Source: Pseudoalteromonas sp. T1lg48 (GTDB taxonomy: Bacteria > Pseudomonadota > Gammaproteobacteria > Enterobacterales > Alteromonadaceae). Taken from it: a stretch of DNA of 64,000 nucleotides. Positions 8,132 to 16,889 of this stretch are shown here, in pieces. Where the stretch lies: assembly GCF_002964785.1 (NCBI RefSeq), contig NZ_PQCC01000002.1, positions 545,758 through 609,757 of the forward strand. Reading direction: 5' to 3'. Made by a program: the position numbers and the translations under genes. The stretch's first letter is position 1; the number at the start of each line of letters is the position of its first letter. The notes under the pieces are model-generated. The model worked only from the letters and a program-made list of their open reading frames with translations. It was not told the origin of the DNA and did not search any database.

Positions 8132-8646
8132 ATCACAAATTCCTGCTGCGTGGTCTCAACCAACTCCTGAGCCCACGCATAAAATACCGCCCGCGAAATC
8201 TTGGCCTCGACATTATGAGGCAACTGCAAATAAGGCACTTCCTGGCCTTGTGCATCTTTGCGTACCAGCAAAGGGTGCGCTGCACCGACTATGAACTCAC
8301 GGCCGATATTGTCACGGCAAATCACCAGCGGATGCTCGGCATCGTGCTCCGGCAACTCTTGCAGACGCCAATCTACGATCAGCAGGGGCGCATCGGCAAC
8401 GCTGATGGCCATTTTTTCAACCGGTGTTTTTAAGTAATACTGACCCTGCTCGCGGCACAGCACCTTGGCAAACAATTGCACCAAGGGCATGCGCTTTATG
8501 GCACTGCCCTGGTGATGCCAAACACCATCGGCGCTGATATGAATGTCAATGGCGCCGCAATCCTGCGGCTGCCACTGCTCCATCGGCGCGCTTTGCTGTT
8601 CGATCAAACGCGACAAGGAGGCTAAAGGATCGTTATTTTGACTCAT
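8089..8646 (-). CDS. DUF1285 domain protein
   Basis: A 185-aa cytoplasmic protein of the DUF1285 family, recognised by the segments [20 protein letters not shown] (about residues 30-49) and [13 protein letters not shown] near the end. No catalytic motif is known to me and its function is unassigned. It starts inside the end of the upstream yceI gene (14-bp overlap), which suggests co-translation. Its 3' end overlaps convergent engB by 43 bp with both frames coding, which is unusual for two conserved genes. Confidence 0.82.
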   Translation of the reverse strand: MSQNNDPLASLSRLIEQQSAPMEQWQPQDCGAIDIHISADGVWHHQGSAIKRMPLVQLFAKVLCREQGQYYLKTPVEKMAISVADAPLLIVDWRLQELPEHDAEHPLVICRDNIGREFIVGAAHPLLVRKDAQGQEVPYLQLPHNVEAKISRAVFYAWAQELVETTQQEFVIYSGAASFSLGGLT

Positions 8647-9220
8647 TCAGGGTCAGCACAAAAGAGACTGGCACGGCGCGGGTAATGGATTTCAACCCGG
8701 CCACTTTTTGCAACTCGTCAATGCCCGAGGTCAGGGCAAAATCAGCAGGCTTTACCAATACCGGGGCCATTGAGCTTACCTGGATATTATTGTTTTTATC
8801 CAGGCTGGCCAGCAGATCGATATTAACGGTTTGCGTTTTCCCATGCAGGCTGACGGTCGCGTCCAGGTTGGCTTGCGCGCTACCTTGTTGCTTAAGCTCG
8901 GCCAAAAGCGCTTTAACATCCGCCTGCAAAGTTAATGCAGGAAACTCTACGGTGTTAAATAACATCTTCTGCATGCGCTCGTTGCGAATAGGGATCTGCG
9001 TTTCCACGCTGGCCAGGTCTATGGTTAAATTAAACTCACCGGCGTCGCTCAACACCCCTGAAATCTGCTTAAAGTAATGATTTTCTGCTATTTGGTTATT
9101 CTTAACGGAAACAAAATTCACACGGCTTTGGTCATTGGCCACCTGCCAATCGGCATGAGCCTGAGCACCACCGAATAGCGCGGCGGAGAGCAAAAGTGTA
9201 CGAGTAATCGAATTAAACAT
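8633..9220 (-). CDS. YceI family periplasmic lipid-binding protein
   Basis: A 195-aa secreted protein. The signal peptide covers about residues 1-23 with the cleavage region GGAQAHA. The mature part is the YceI beta-barrel, a lipocalin-like fold that binds isoprenoid or amphiphilic molecules. Recognised segments are DQSRVNFVSVKN, the central IRNERMQKMLFNTVEFP, and the C-terminal [12 protein letters not shown]. The ligand is unknown. It is the first gene of a two-gene unit with DUF1285. Confidence 0.9.
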   Translation of the reverse strand: MFNSITRTLLLSAALFGGAQAHADWQVANDQSRVNFVSVKNNQIAENHYFKQISGVLSDAGEFNLTIDLASVETQIPIRNERMQKMLFNTVEFPALTLQADVKALLAELKQQGSAQANLDATVSLHGKTQTVNIDLLASLDKNNNIQVSSMAPVLVKPADFALTSGIDELQKVAGLKSITRAVPVSFVLTLNESK

Positions 9221-9311
9221 AACGCAGTTCCTTAATTAGCGAGATTGACCTAGGGTAAGTTGGATCCTAGAACTAGAGTGTAATTGAGATAACGGCGAAA
9301 GTTAATATAGG

Positions 9312-9345
9312 AAGAAAAAGCCGGCTTACCAATTAGCAAGCCGGT
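9312..9345 (-). terminator. Intrinsic terminator in polA-yceI gap
   Basis: On the minus strand, ACCGGCTTG and TAAGCCGGC pair around a short loop and are followed by TTTTTC. It lies about 300 bp past polA's own terminator, so it probably ends a separate transcript. Confidence 0.7.
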
Positions 9346-9520
9346 TATAGCAATCTGGGGAGAAGCTATCAATACGCTGTACCATCGCCAGGCGAGTGGC
9401 ACATCATCAACAGGATGTCCTACAGGATGAGGACGGGCGGACTTTACCAAATCACCCCCCATAAATAAACGCCCTCGCCGCCTTTATGCGCATATTTAAT
9501 TCCTTATAAACCAAAAAATA
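9312..9520 (-). ncRNA. Putative structured sRNA downstream of polA
   Basis: On the minus strand a TATAAT box (9527-9532) is followed by about 200 nt with no convincing reading frame but with clear secondary structure: GTCCT/AGGAC (9417-9434) and a strong TCGCC/GGCGA hairpin (9382-9399). It ends at an intrinsic terminator. In E. coli the Spot 42 gene (spf) lies in the same place after polA. I do not find the conserved Spot 42 sequence here, so the identity is open. A 70-codon frame inside (9250-9462) runs through the terminator and looks spurious. Confidence 0.4.
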
Positions 9521-9635
9521 CCAAATATTATACAATTTAACAAAAGCTTAACTATTGAACAGTTTTTGCAAAAATTTTTCGCAGGCACCCAGCCTAAATT
9601 GGCAAAGTGAGGTTAAAAGGGCAAAAAGAAAGAAT

Positions 9636-9661
9636 AAGGGGAGCCGACGCTCCCCCCTTTA
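9636..9661 (-). terminator. polA terminator
   Basis: Just past the polA stop, a GGGGAGC/GCTCCCC stem with a 4-nt loop is followed on the minus strand by a T-rich tail. Confidence 0.75.
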
Positions 9662-9668
9662 TTTTGAC

Positions 9669-11132
9669 TTAATGTGCTTGTTGCCAGTTGTCGCCACTGT
9701 CGGCTTCGGCGATCAAGGGCACATCCAGCTCGGCGGCTGCGGCCATCAGCGCACAAATTTGCTCTGTGTAGGCTGCAACATTCTGCTCCTTGATTTCAAA
9801 CACCAATTCATCGTGCACCTGCATCAGGATCTTCACGCTGTCCTTGGGCTGTTCTTTTACCCACTGATGTACAGCGATCATGGCTTTTTTGATGATATCT
9901 GCGGCCGTACCCTGCATCGGCGCGTTGATCGCTGCACGCTCGGCGGCCTTACGGCGAGCACCGTTGCGGGCGTTGATCTCGGGCAAATGCAAACGACGAC
10001 CAAAGAGGGTTTCCACATAGCCCTTTTCGGCGGCGCTTTCACGGGTGCGCTCCATATACTCTAAAACACCGGGGAAGCGTTCAAAGTATTTATCCATATA
10101 ATGCTGGGCTTCATGGCGCGGAATATCTAACTGGCGCGCCAAACCGAACGCCGACATACCATAGATCAAACCGAAATTAACGGCCTTGGCCTTACGACGC
10201 ATATCGCTGGTCACATCTGCCAACGGCACCGAGAAAACCTCACTGGCGGTGGCACTGTGCACATCCAGCCCCTCGGCAAAAGCATTAAGCAAACCCTTAT
10301 CCTGAGATAGATGCGCCATGATACGCAGCTCGATTTGCGAGTAGTCGGCGGCGACGATCTTGTAACCAGGGCTTGCAATAAAGGCTTCGCGAATACGGCG
10401 GCCTTCTTCCGAACGAATCGGAATATTCTGCAAGTTCGGATCCGTCGAGCTTAAGCGTCCGGTGGCCGTTACCGCCTGATGATAGGAGGTATGCACCCGC
10501 TTGGTTTTCTCATTGACCATCAGCGGCAGCTTATCCGTGTAGGTGGATTTGAGCTTGGATAAACCGCGATGCTCGATGATTAACTTAGGCAACGGATAGT
10601 CGTGGGCCAGCTCCTGCAATACCTCTTCTGCGGTGGAGGGTGCGCCCTTCGGGGTTTTCTTAATCACCGGCAGTTCCAGCTTCTCGAATAAGATGGCTTG
10701 TAGCTGCTTGGGCGAGCCCAGATTAAACTCCTCGCCAGCCATCTCATAGGCTTCTTTTTCCAGCTCCTGTAGGCGCTCACCCAGACGTTGCGAGTGTTGC
10801 GCCAGCATCTGCGAGTCAATCACCACACCGGTGCGCTCGATATCGGAAAGCACCTCGACCAAGGGCAATTCAATATCGCAAAACACCGATTTCAACTTGT
10901 CGTCGGCGGCGACCTTGGGCCATAAATGTTGATGCAAACGCAAGGTAATATCGGCGTCTTCGGCGGCATACGGAGCGGCTTGCTCCAACTCGATTTGGTT
11001 AAAGGTCAGCTGCTTTTTACCCTTGCCAGCAATGTCTTCAAAGCTGATATTTTTGTGACCCAGGTATTTTAACGCCAGCGAGTCCATATCATGACGAGTG
11101 CCGACGCTGTTAAATACGTAGGACTCAAGCAT
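9669..11132 (-). pseudogene. polA: DNA polymerase I, C-terminal fragment (frameshifted polA)
   Basis: This fragment of 487 codons carries the end of the 3'-5' exonuclease domain (Exo III region, [15 protein letters not shown]) and the whole polymerase domain: motif A DYSQIELR, motif [15 protein letters not shown] and motif [10 protein letters not shown]. It would correspond to most of the Klenow fragment. It is in a different frame from the N-terminal part. By alignment to E. coli PolA, the frames meet at about 11144, where one base is missing. Frame-2 sequence upstream of ATG 11132 continues the homology (AFDT before MLESY). It is either a sequencing error in an intact gene or a true lesion. 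Confidence 0.85.
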
Positions 11133-11143
11133 GGTATCGAAGG

Positions 11144-12400
11144 CTAGCCGTTAAATTCGATGCCGGCATTGGCCAATATGCTCTTATCGTATTTAAGGTT
11201 TTGTCCAACCTTGGCTTTATTTTTATCACTTAAGATAGGTCCCAGCTTGGCTAGGATCAGCTCCAGCGGCAGTTGCTCGGGTGCCCCCGGATAGTCGTGG
11301 GTGATAGGCAAATAAGCGGCTTCGCCTACTTCCACGGCAAAGCTCATGCCCACTAGCTGCGCCTGCATATAATCCACACTGGTGGTTTCTGTATCAAAGG
11401 CAATCAGCTCGGCGTCTTGTAACTTCTTAACCCAGGTATCCAGCTGCTCTTCGGTCAAGATGGTTTCATAATGGGCGTCCGCTTTCGGTACTTCCTGTGC
11501 ATCAGTAGGCGTGTCTAAATGCGTGTCGGTATCCGTGCCTTTATCCAGCAACTCGGCGAGCCAGCGGCGGAATTCACATTCACCGTATAGTTTAATTAAT
11601 GCATCGGTATCCGGCTCAAGTAATTTCAGCGTCTCAAGATCGGATTCAAGCTCGACATCAAGCTTAATGGTTGCCAGCTCATAGCTCAGTGGCAATTGGC
11701 TAACTGCATTACGTAACTTTTCACCAATTTTGCCCTTGATCTCATCGGCATGATCAATAACCCCTTGTAAGGAATCATATTTGTCCAGCCACTTCACCGC
11801 GGTTTTCGGGCCACAACCCTCAACACCTGGGATATTATCAACCTTATCACCCATGAGAGCGAGGTAATCGATAATGCGCTCCGGGCCAACACCAAACTTT
11901 TCTTTTACCGAGTCGGGATCGGAAATACTGTTGGTCATGGTGTTGATAAGGGTGACATGCTCGTTTACCAATTGGGCCATGTCTTTATCACCGGTGGAAA
12001 TCAACACGTGGCGCTTTTGTTCACTGGCAATACGGGCATAGGTGCCGATCACATCATCGGCTTCTACGCCTTCAATACTGATCAACGGAAAACCCATGGC
12101 ACGGATGATCTCGTGCAAGGGCGCTATCTGGCTGCGCAGATCGTCCGGCATAGGAGGTCGATGCGCCTTATATTCGCTGTACATATCGTTGCGGAAGGTT
12201 TTGCCCTTGGCATCGAAGACCACCACCATATGGGTTGGGTCGTATTGCTTCACCAGGCTCTTAAGCATGTTTACCACACCATAGATGGCGCCGGTGGCCT
12301 CCCCTTTGGAATTAGTTAAATGTGGCGGCGCATGATAGGCACGAAATAAATAGGAGGAGCCGTCAACTAAGATAAGCGGATTTTCAGGGATTTGCGCCAT
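11144..12400 (-). pseudogene. polA: DNA polymerase I, N-terminal fragment (frameshifted polA)
   Basis: The 418-codon N-terminal part of PolA, which fills gaps and removes RNA primers. It contains the 5'-3' exonuclease domain ([13 protein letters not shown] start, [34 protein letters not shown]) and the first 3'-5' exonuclease motif DTETTSVD. The frame ends at a TAG at 11146-11144, directly where a missing base shifts the frame into the downstream fragment. The combined product would be about 910 aa, close to E. coli's 928. The start ATG 12400 is standard. If the lesion were real, a free 5' nuclease and a polymerase fragment would result. Confidence 0.88.
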
Positions 12401-12535
12401 TTTTCAGCACTCAAGTAGGGTTATTGCTAATGGCTAAAGGATGCCATAAGGCGACTAAGAAAACGAGCGGCAATATAACTCAAACGATCTTTAGATTGGC
12501 TTCTAAGGCCCGGTTTTAGATTGCGTAACATTGGC

Positions 12536-12586
12536 TGCCGGTCACACCGGCACATGATCGGGGAAAACCGGCTCAGTGTAGCCGGT
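12536..12586. repeat. Pair of CCGGC-core hairpins upstream of polA
   Basis: Two strong hairpins lie close together: GCCGGT-CAC-ACCGGC (12537-12551) and ACCGGCT-CAGTGT-AGCCGGT (12567-12586). They share the same core and resemble REP-type palindromes. The 576-bp gap between polA and elbB holds these, a DnaA box and AT-rich DNA, with no gene I can support. Confidence 0.5.
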
Positions 12587-12624
12587 GGGATGCACTAATA
12601 CGGCGCATATGCACCATTATAAGC

Positions 12625-12633
12625 TGTGGATAA
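12625..12633 (-). promoter_or_regulatory. Consensus DnaA box upstream of polA
   Basis: TGTGGATAA is the exact complement of the DnaA box TTATCCACA. It is a single copy with no cluster, so it is not evidence for an origin. It may be chance or may link polA expression to DnaA. Confidence 0.35.
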
Positions 12634-12976
12634 CTTTGTAGATAAAAAGCACGCGAAAACCTCCGAAGTCATAAAACTGACATCAGATTTAATTTAACTC
12701 TTTGTTTTTAAGCGAAAAAAAGAAGAGACTCCGTATCTTATTTTCTTATTATTTTTTTAATCCTTTGTGGAAAGTGGTTATTGCTAAGGGGCTTTTAGAG
12801 TAACCCTTCTAAACAACCAGCTAAGCATTCTAGCATAATGGATCAAAGATCCCAGCGATCCTTTATAACTTTTTTCTCTTAAGTTATCGTTCATAAAGCA
12901 TAAATGAGCATTGACGGGAGCTGGCTTAGCTGGCTACCTTACTGTTTTAGTTATTTTTCAGTTAGGAACTCAAGTT

Positions 12977-13627
12977 ATGACCAAGGTAGCGATCATCCTT
13001 AGCGGCTGTGGTGTATTTGATGGAGCCGAAATTCACGAATCGGTATTAACCCTGCTTTATCTCGACCTGGCTGGCGCCCAATACCAGTGTTTTGCCCCCA
13101 ATATTAATCAACATCATGTGCTCAATCATCTTACCGGCGAAGAACAGCCGCAAACACGCAATGTACTTGAAGAAGCGGCGCGCATTGCCCGCGGTGAGAT
13201 CCTTGATCTGAAAGAGTTGAACGTTGACGACTACGATGCCCTGGTGGTCCCCGGCGGCTTTGGCGCCGCAAAAAACCTGTGCGACTTTGCCCTAAAAGGT
13301 CCAAATAGCAGCCTGAACGCCGACGTTGAGCGCGCATGTAAGGCCTTCGCTGAGCAGCATAAACCCGCCGCCTACCTATGTATCGCCCCGGCAATTATCG
13401 CCCATATCTATCCGCAAGGTACCAAGGCGACCATAGGTAACGATGCCGATACCGCCGCCGCACTGACCGCATTAGGCGCCGAACACGTAGACTGCAGCGT
13501 AGATAACATAGTGGTTGATGAGCAGGCCAAGGTGGTGTCTACTCCGGCTTATATGCTGGCGGGATCGATTAAGGAAGCGGCCAGTGGCATTGAAAAGGCC
13601 ATTAATAAGTTGCTGAGCCTGGTTTAA
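12977..13627 (+). CDS. elbB: Glyoxalase ElbB (DJ-1/PfpI superfamily)
   Basis: A 216-aa class I glutamine-amidotransferase-like protein of the ElbB family, reported to have weak glyoxalase activity and named for a link to isoprenoid production. The N-terminus reads VAIILSGCGVFDGAEIHE. The nucleophile-elbow cysteine is in the segment AYLCIAPAI, and VPGGFGAAKNLCDFA and VSTPAYMLA are typical. I chose ATG 12977 because it begins at the conserved strand and has AGGA upstream. The open frame extends to 12911 without homology. It stands alone. Confidence 0.93.
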   Translation: MTKVAIILSGCGVFDGAEIHESVLTLLYLDLAGAQYQCFAPNINQHHVLNHLTGEEQPQTRNVLEEAARIARGEILDLKELNVDDYDALVVPGGFGAAKNLCDFALKGPNSSLNADVERACKAFAEQHKPAAYLCIAPAIIAHIYPQGTKATIGNDADTAAALTALGAEHVDCSVDNIVVDEQAKVVSTPAYMLAGSIKEAASGIEKAINKLLSLV

Positions 13628-13739
13628 TAACTGAGCAATAATCAACCAGAGGCAAGTGAAAATTTGCGCTAAAGCATAAAATGTCTACTTTTTAACACAT
13701 TAATAAAGGCTAGGCATTTTATAAATTGTTTGGCGAGGT

Positions 13740-13745
13740 TATAAT
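13740..13745 (+). promoter_or_regulatory. -10 element for cytochrome c5 gene
   Basis: An exact TATAAT lies 59 bp before the cytochrome c5 start. The -35 region at 17 bp spacing is poor (TTTTAT), so activation may be needed. Confidence 0.4.
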
Positions 13746-13804
13746 TTGCCGATATTTCGTCACCCGGTCGCTTTGACCGCTAGCATCCGAATGAGCAAAG
13801 AAAC

Positions 13805-14197
13805 ATGAAGAAATTATCTGCCGCATTGTTATTGTTATCCACTGCTGTATACGCACAGCCTCAAGACAACGCTATGACCGAAGAAGCGATCAAGAAGCGT
13901 CTTCAGCCTATTGGCGCAGTTTATCTAGCTGGTCAAACGGCTGCCGCTGATGCCGCCCCTGCTGGTCCTCGCAGCGGCGAACAGGTATATCAGGCTTCAT
14001 GTTTCGCATGTCACGGCTCTGGCGCACTAGGTGCACCTAAAACAGCGGCCGACTGGGAGCCTCGTCTAGCCAAGGGCGAAGACACTCTGCTTGACCATGC
14101 AATCAACGGCTTCAACGCCATGCCACCTCGCGGTACCTGCATGGACTGCTCCGATGATGAGATCAAAGCCGCTATCGCATTTATGACTAAGCAATAA
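13805..14197 (+). CDS. Cytochrome c5 family protein
   Basis: A 130-aa periplasmic monoheme cytochrome c. The signal peptide is at about residues 1-17 (MKKLSAALLLLSTAVYA). The heme site CFACH is at about residues 65-69. The axial methionine lies in FNAMPPRGTCMDCSDDE, which also carries the two cysteines that form the disulfide typical of cytochrome c5. It would donate electrons to respiratory oxidases or reductases. It is monocistronic, with a TATAAT box upstream and a strong terminator after it. Confidence 0.94.
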   Translation: MKKLSAALLLLSTAVYAQPQDNAMTEEAIKKRLQPIGAVYLAGQTAAADAAPAGPRSGEQVYQASCFACHGSGALGAPKTAADWEPRLAKGEDTLLDHAINGFNAMPPRGTCMDCSDDEIKAAIAFMTKQ

Positions 14198-14223
14198 GCG
14201 CTTAGCACATAACATATTGTTTT

Positions 14224-14247
14224 AAGGGAGGCTTTGCCTCCCTTTTT
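14224..14247 (+). terminator. Terminator after cytochrome c5
   Basis: AAGGGAGGC and GCCTCCCTTTTT form a stem with a three-T loop, followed by a T-run. Confidence 0.88.
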
Positions 14248-14318
14248 GTTATCTGAATACCTTGACCTGAGTTACAAAAGATGGAATATTCAACGGTTAA
14301 GATTTAGCCAAAAACCTA

Positions 14319-16889
14319 GTGGCACGTTCAGTGGATGAGTGTTCGGTAATTAAGTTGCGTAAGCAAAACAAGCGGTTAAAGGAACTGCTGCAGAAATATA
14401 AGCATCAGCATCATCTTCAATATGCGCTGATCGGCCTTTCCGAGCAGGCCAGTACGCATCCGGATCTAAACTCCTTTTATCCCGCAATCCGACAACTCCT
14501 CGCCGACTATGTCCCCAGTAAAAACTTCTATGTAGTGTTACAAAACCCCAGCTCCGGGCTACTCGAACTGTCTTACTTCGTTGATCAAAAAGACACAGAG
14601 TCACATCCGGAATTAACCGAGCAACATTTTGAACAAAGCCTCACCGGCTATGTATTTCGCTCCCGTGCCACCGCCTACTTTAACCGCGCCACCATGGCCG
14701 CGGCGGCGGCGGAAGGTAAATTTAAGCTACACGGCACCCGCTCTGAGCATTGGCTGGGAGTGCCCATCTATCAAGACACCCAGGTTATTGGCGTCATGGT
14801 GTCGCAAAGTTACGAGCGAGAGCTAGGTTACAGCCAGGAGCAAATTGAGCTGTTCGAGGTGATCGCCCTGTATTTGGCCACCGCCATTGAGCGGGTGAAA
14901 AAACGCGAGCTATTAGAGCGGCAGGTGGAGCAGCGCACCCTGGCACTGACACAAAGCAATCATGCCCTCAATGAAGAAATCGCCCAGCGCAAAAAAGCAC
15001 TGGAGCGCCAGCAAACCCTGTTTAAAATTGCCGATCTCGCCACCCAGGCCATCAGTATCGATGATGTGTATTACCATGTGCATCAAATCATGAAGACCAT
15101 CACCTATGCCCAAAACCTCTATATTGCCCTGTATGATCGCGACAACAACTGGCTGACCTTTCCCTATGCCGTTGATGAAAGCGAGCCGGACTTTAGCCCC
15201 CGCCCCTTTGCCAAGGGCTACAGTGAATTAGTGCTTACCAGCAAAAAATGCCAGTTGATCAGCCGTGAGCGCGGTGAACGGCTTTGCGAGCAGGGCCTGG
15301 TTGAACGCACCCGAGCGCTCACCCAAACCGGACGATGCACCAGCTGGCTCGGCGCGCCGCTGAAAACCGCCCAGGGAGTTATAGGCGTGATAGTCTGTCA
15401 GGCCTACAACAATAAATATGAGTTTGTGCAAGAAGATGTCGAACTGATCGCTTACGTCTCCAACCAAATTGCCAATGTCTTACAAAACCAGCTCTCACAG
15501 CAGGCGCTAAGAAAAAGCCACCAACAACTGGAGCTGCGTGTGGCCGAGAAAACCAAGGAGCTGCGCCAGGCCAATGTCCATCTGCAACTACAAATAGACG
15601 AGCGTCGTAAAATAGAACAACAGCTGTATCATGATGCCCACCATGATGCCCTCACCGGGCTACCCAATCGCAACCTCTTTATCGCCCAGCTCGAACGAAC
15701 CATGGCTCATTTTCAGCACATACCCGAGCAAAGCTTTGCCGTACTTTTTATCGATCTTGATAAGTTTAAAGACATCAATGATCAGCTCGGGCACCAGTTT
15801 GGCGATCAATTCCTGATTGCCGTGGCCACCAAGTTAAAACAATGTGTGCGAGAGCATGATTTGGTCGCCCGTTTGGGTGGCGATGAATTTGTCGTCTTGC
15901 TGTCGCGCCTGCAGGAAAAGCAGCAGGCAGAGGATGTGGCCAAGCGTATTATCGCGGTGATGCAACAACCCTTTTGCCATCAGGGAAATTGCATTCAAGG
16001 CGGCGCCAGCATCGGCATTACCTTTAGCCATGAGCACTACGGTGACATCGACGAGGTGATCCGTGACGCCGATGCCGCCATGTATTACGCCAAGCAAAGC
16101 GGTAAGGGACGCTTTGAGTTTTATCATCCCCTGCTGAACTATGGCGATGAGCAAACGCACAGCCAAAGCGAACACCATTTAATGGACTTACACACCCATT
16201 TTCAAAGCAGCCAGGTGCTCGCTGCCGACCAGCAACCAATCTGCCACTTGCTCAGCGCCTATGGCGAGCATCCGGTACTGGGCAGCACCAGTTTCGAGCA
16301 GCTTAAACGCTTTAGCAGCGATCGCTATGAGCTGGCCCAGGTAGAGCTCAAACTATTGCAACAAGGCTTTGCCCAGCATAATAACCAAGGCTTAACCCTG
16401 CTCCCTTGTTCCGTTCAGTTGCTTGAAGATGAGTATTTCCCAAGTCTGTATTCTTGGGTGAGCCAGATAGATGACATCGAGCATTTATGTTTGCTGTTTG
16501 AGGAACCGGAATTGAGTTGCGCCAGTGCCAAGCAGTTGCACAATCTGGAGACCCTGTACCAAAGTGGTGTGGACATCGGCCTGAATGACTTCGCCAAGGA
16601 GCGCTGTGAGCTAGGGCTGTTGGCACAATTCCCCTACTACTGCGTGCTGCTAAGTAACACCTTTAGTCGTCGCCTGCTGCAAGAGCCTGCCTATATGCGC
16701 ATGCTGCCTGGCATACTAGCGCTGACCCAGCAGGCGAACTGTAAACTAATAGCAAAAGACCCGGAAGCCTTGGCCGAGCGCGACAAGCTTGAGCGCCTGG
16801 GCATAGAATACTTTGTCGGTCAACGCTCGCCGCTGGCACAACAAGGGCCGTTAGATACGCTTACTTCTTTAGCATCGCCCGTAAATTAG
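14319..16889 (+). CDS. GAF-GAF-GGDEF-degenerate EAL signalling protein
   Basis: An 856-aa cytoplasmic protein. In order: coiled coil (about 1-30), GAF domain (about 40-195), coiled coil, GAF domain (about 235-390), a longer coiled coil (about 395-440), GGDEF domain (about 445-610), and a C-terminal EAL-like domain. The cyclase motif LGGDEF is intact and the product-inhibition site REHD lies five residues before it, so c-di-GMP synthesis is likely. The EAL-like part has lost its catalytic residues (for example NDF in place of DDF, FEEPE in place of the ITE motif), so it is probably a sensor or partner domain. The start is GTG 14319. The 3' end overlaps convergent rep by 29 bp. Confidence 0.88.
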   Translation: MARSVDECSVIKLRKQNKRLKELLQKYKHQHHLQYALIGLSEQASTHPDLNSFYPAIRQLLADYVPSKNFYVVLQNPSSGLLELSYFVDQKDTESHPELTEQHFEQSLTGYVFRSRATAYFNRATMAAAAAEGKFKLHGTRSEHWLGVPIYQDTQVIGVMVSQSYERELGYSQEQIELFEVIALYLATAIERVKKRELLERQVEQRTLALTQSNHALNEEIAQRKKALERQQTLFKIADLATQAISIDDVYYHVHQIMKTITYAQNLYIALYDRDNNWLTFPYAVDESEPDFSPRPFAKGYSELVLTSKKCQLISRERGERLCEQGLVERTRALTQTGRCTSWLGAPLKTAQGVIGVIVCQAYNNKYEFVQEDVELIAYVSNQIANVLQNQLSQQALRKSHQQLELRVAEKTKELRQANVHLQLQIDERRKIEQQLYHDAHHDALTGLPNRNLFIAQLERTMAHFQHIPEQSFAVLFIDLDKFKDINDQLGHQFGDQFLIAVATKLKQCVREHDLVARLGGDEFVVLLSRLQEKQQAEDVAKRIIAVMQQPFCHQGNCIQGGASIGITFSHEHYGDIDEVIRDADAAMYYAKQSGKGRFEFYHPLLNYGDEQTHSQSEHHLMDLHTHFQSSQVLAADQQPICHLLSAYGEHPVLGSTSFEQLKRFSSDRYELAQVELKLLQQGFAQHNNQGLTLLPCSVQLLEDEYFPSLYSWVSQIDDIEHLCLLFEEPELSCASAKQLHNLETLYQSGVDIGLNDFAKERCELGLLAQFPYYCVLLSNTFSRRLLQEPAYMRMLPGILALTQQANCKLIAKDPEALAERDKLERLGIEYFVGQRSPLAQQGPLDTLTSLASPVN

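Noticed and set aside
9376..9384. GGTACAG on the minus strand as the 5' part of Spot 42
   Set aside because: Only seven bases match; the rest of the conserved Spot 42 sequence is absent and the distance to the terminator is too short.
9250..9462. 70-codon open frame downstream of polA on the minus strand
   Set aside because: It runs through a clear intrinsic terminator, lacks a ribosome site, and its composition does not look coding; an RNA gene fits better.
11144..11146. Stop-codon read-through or recoding at the polA TAG
   Set aside because: The downstream coding frame is shifted by one base, so read-through would not restore PolA; no slippery site or stimulatory structure is evident.
12600..12780. 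Possible replication origin (DnaA box in AT-rich DNA)
   Set aside because: Only one DnaA box is present, there are no 13-mer repeats, and gene context is not that of an origin.
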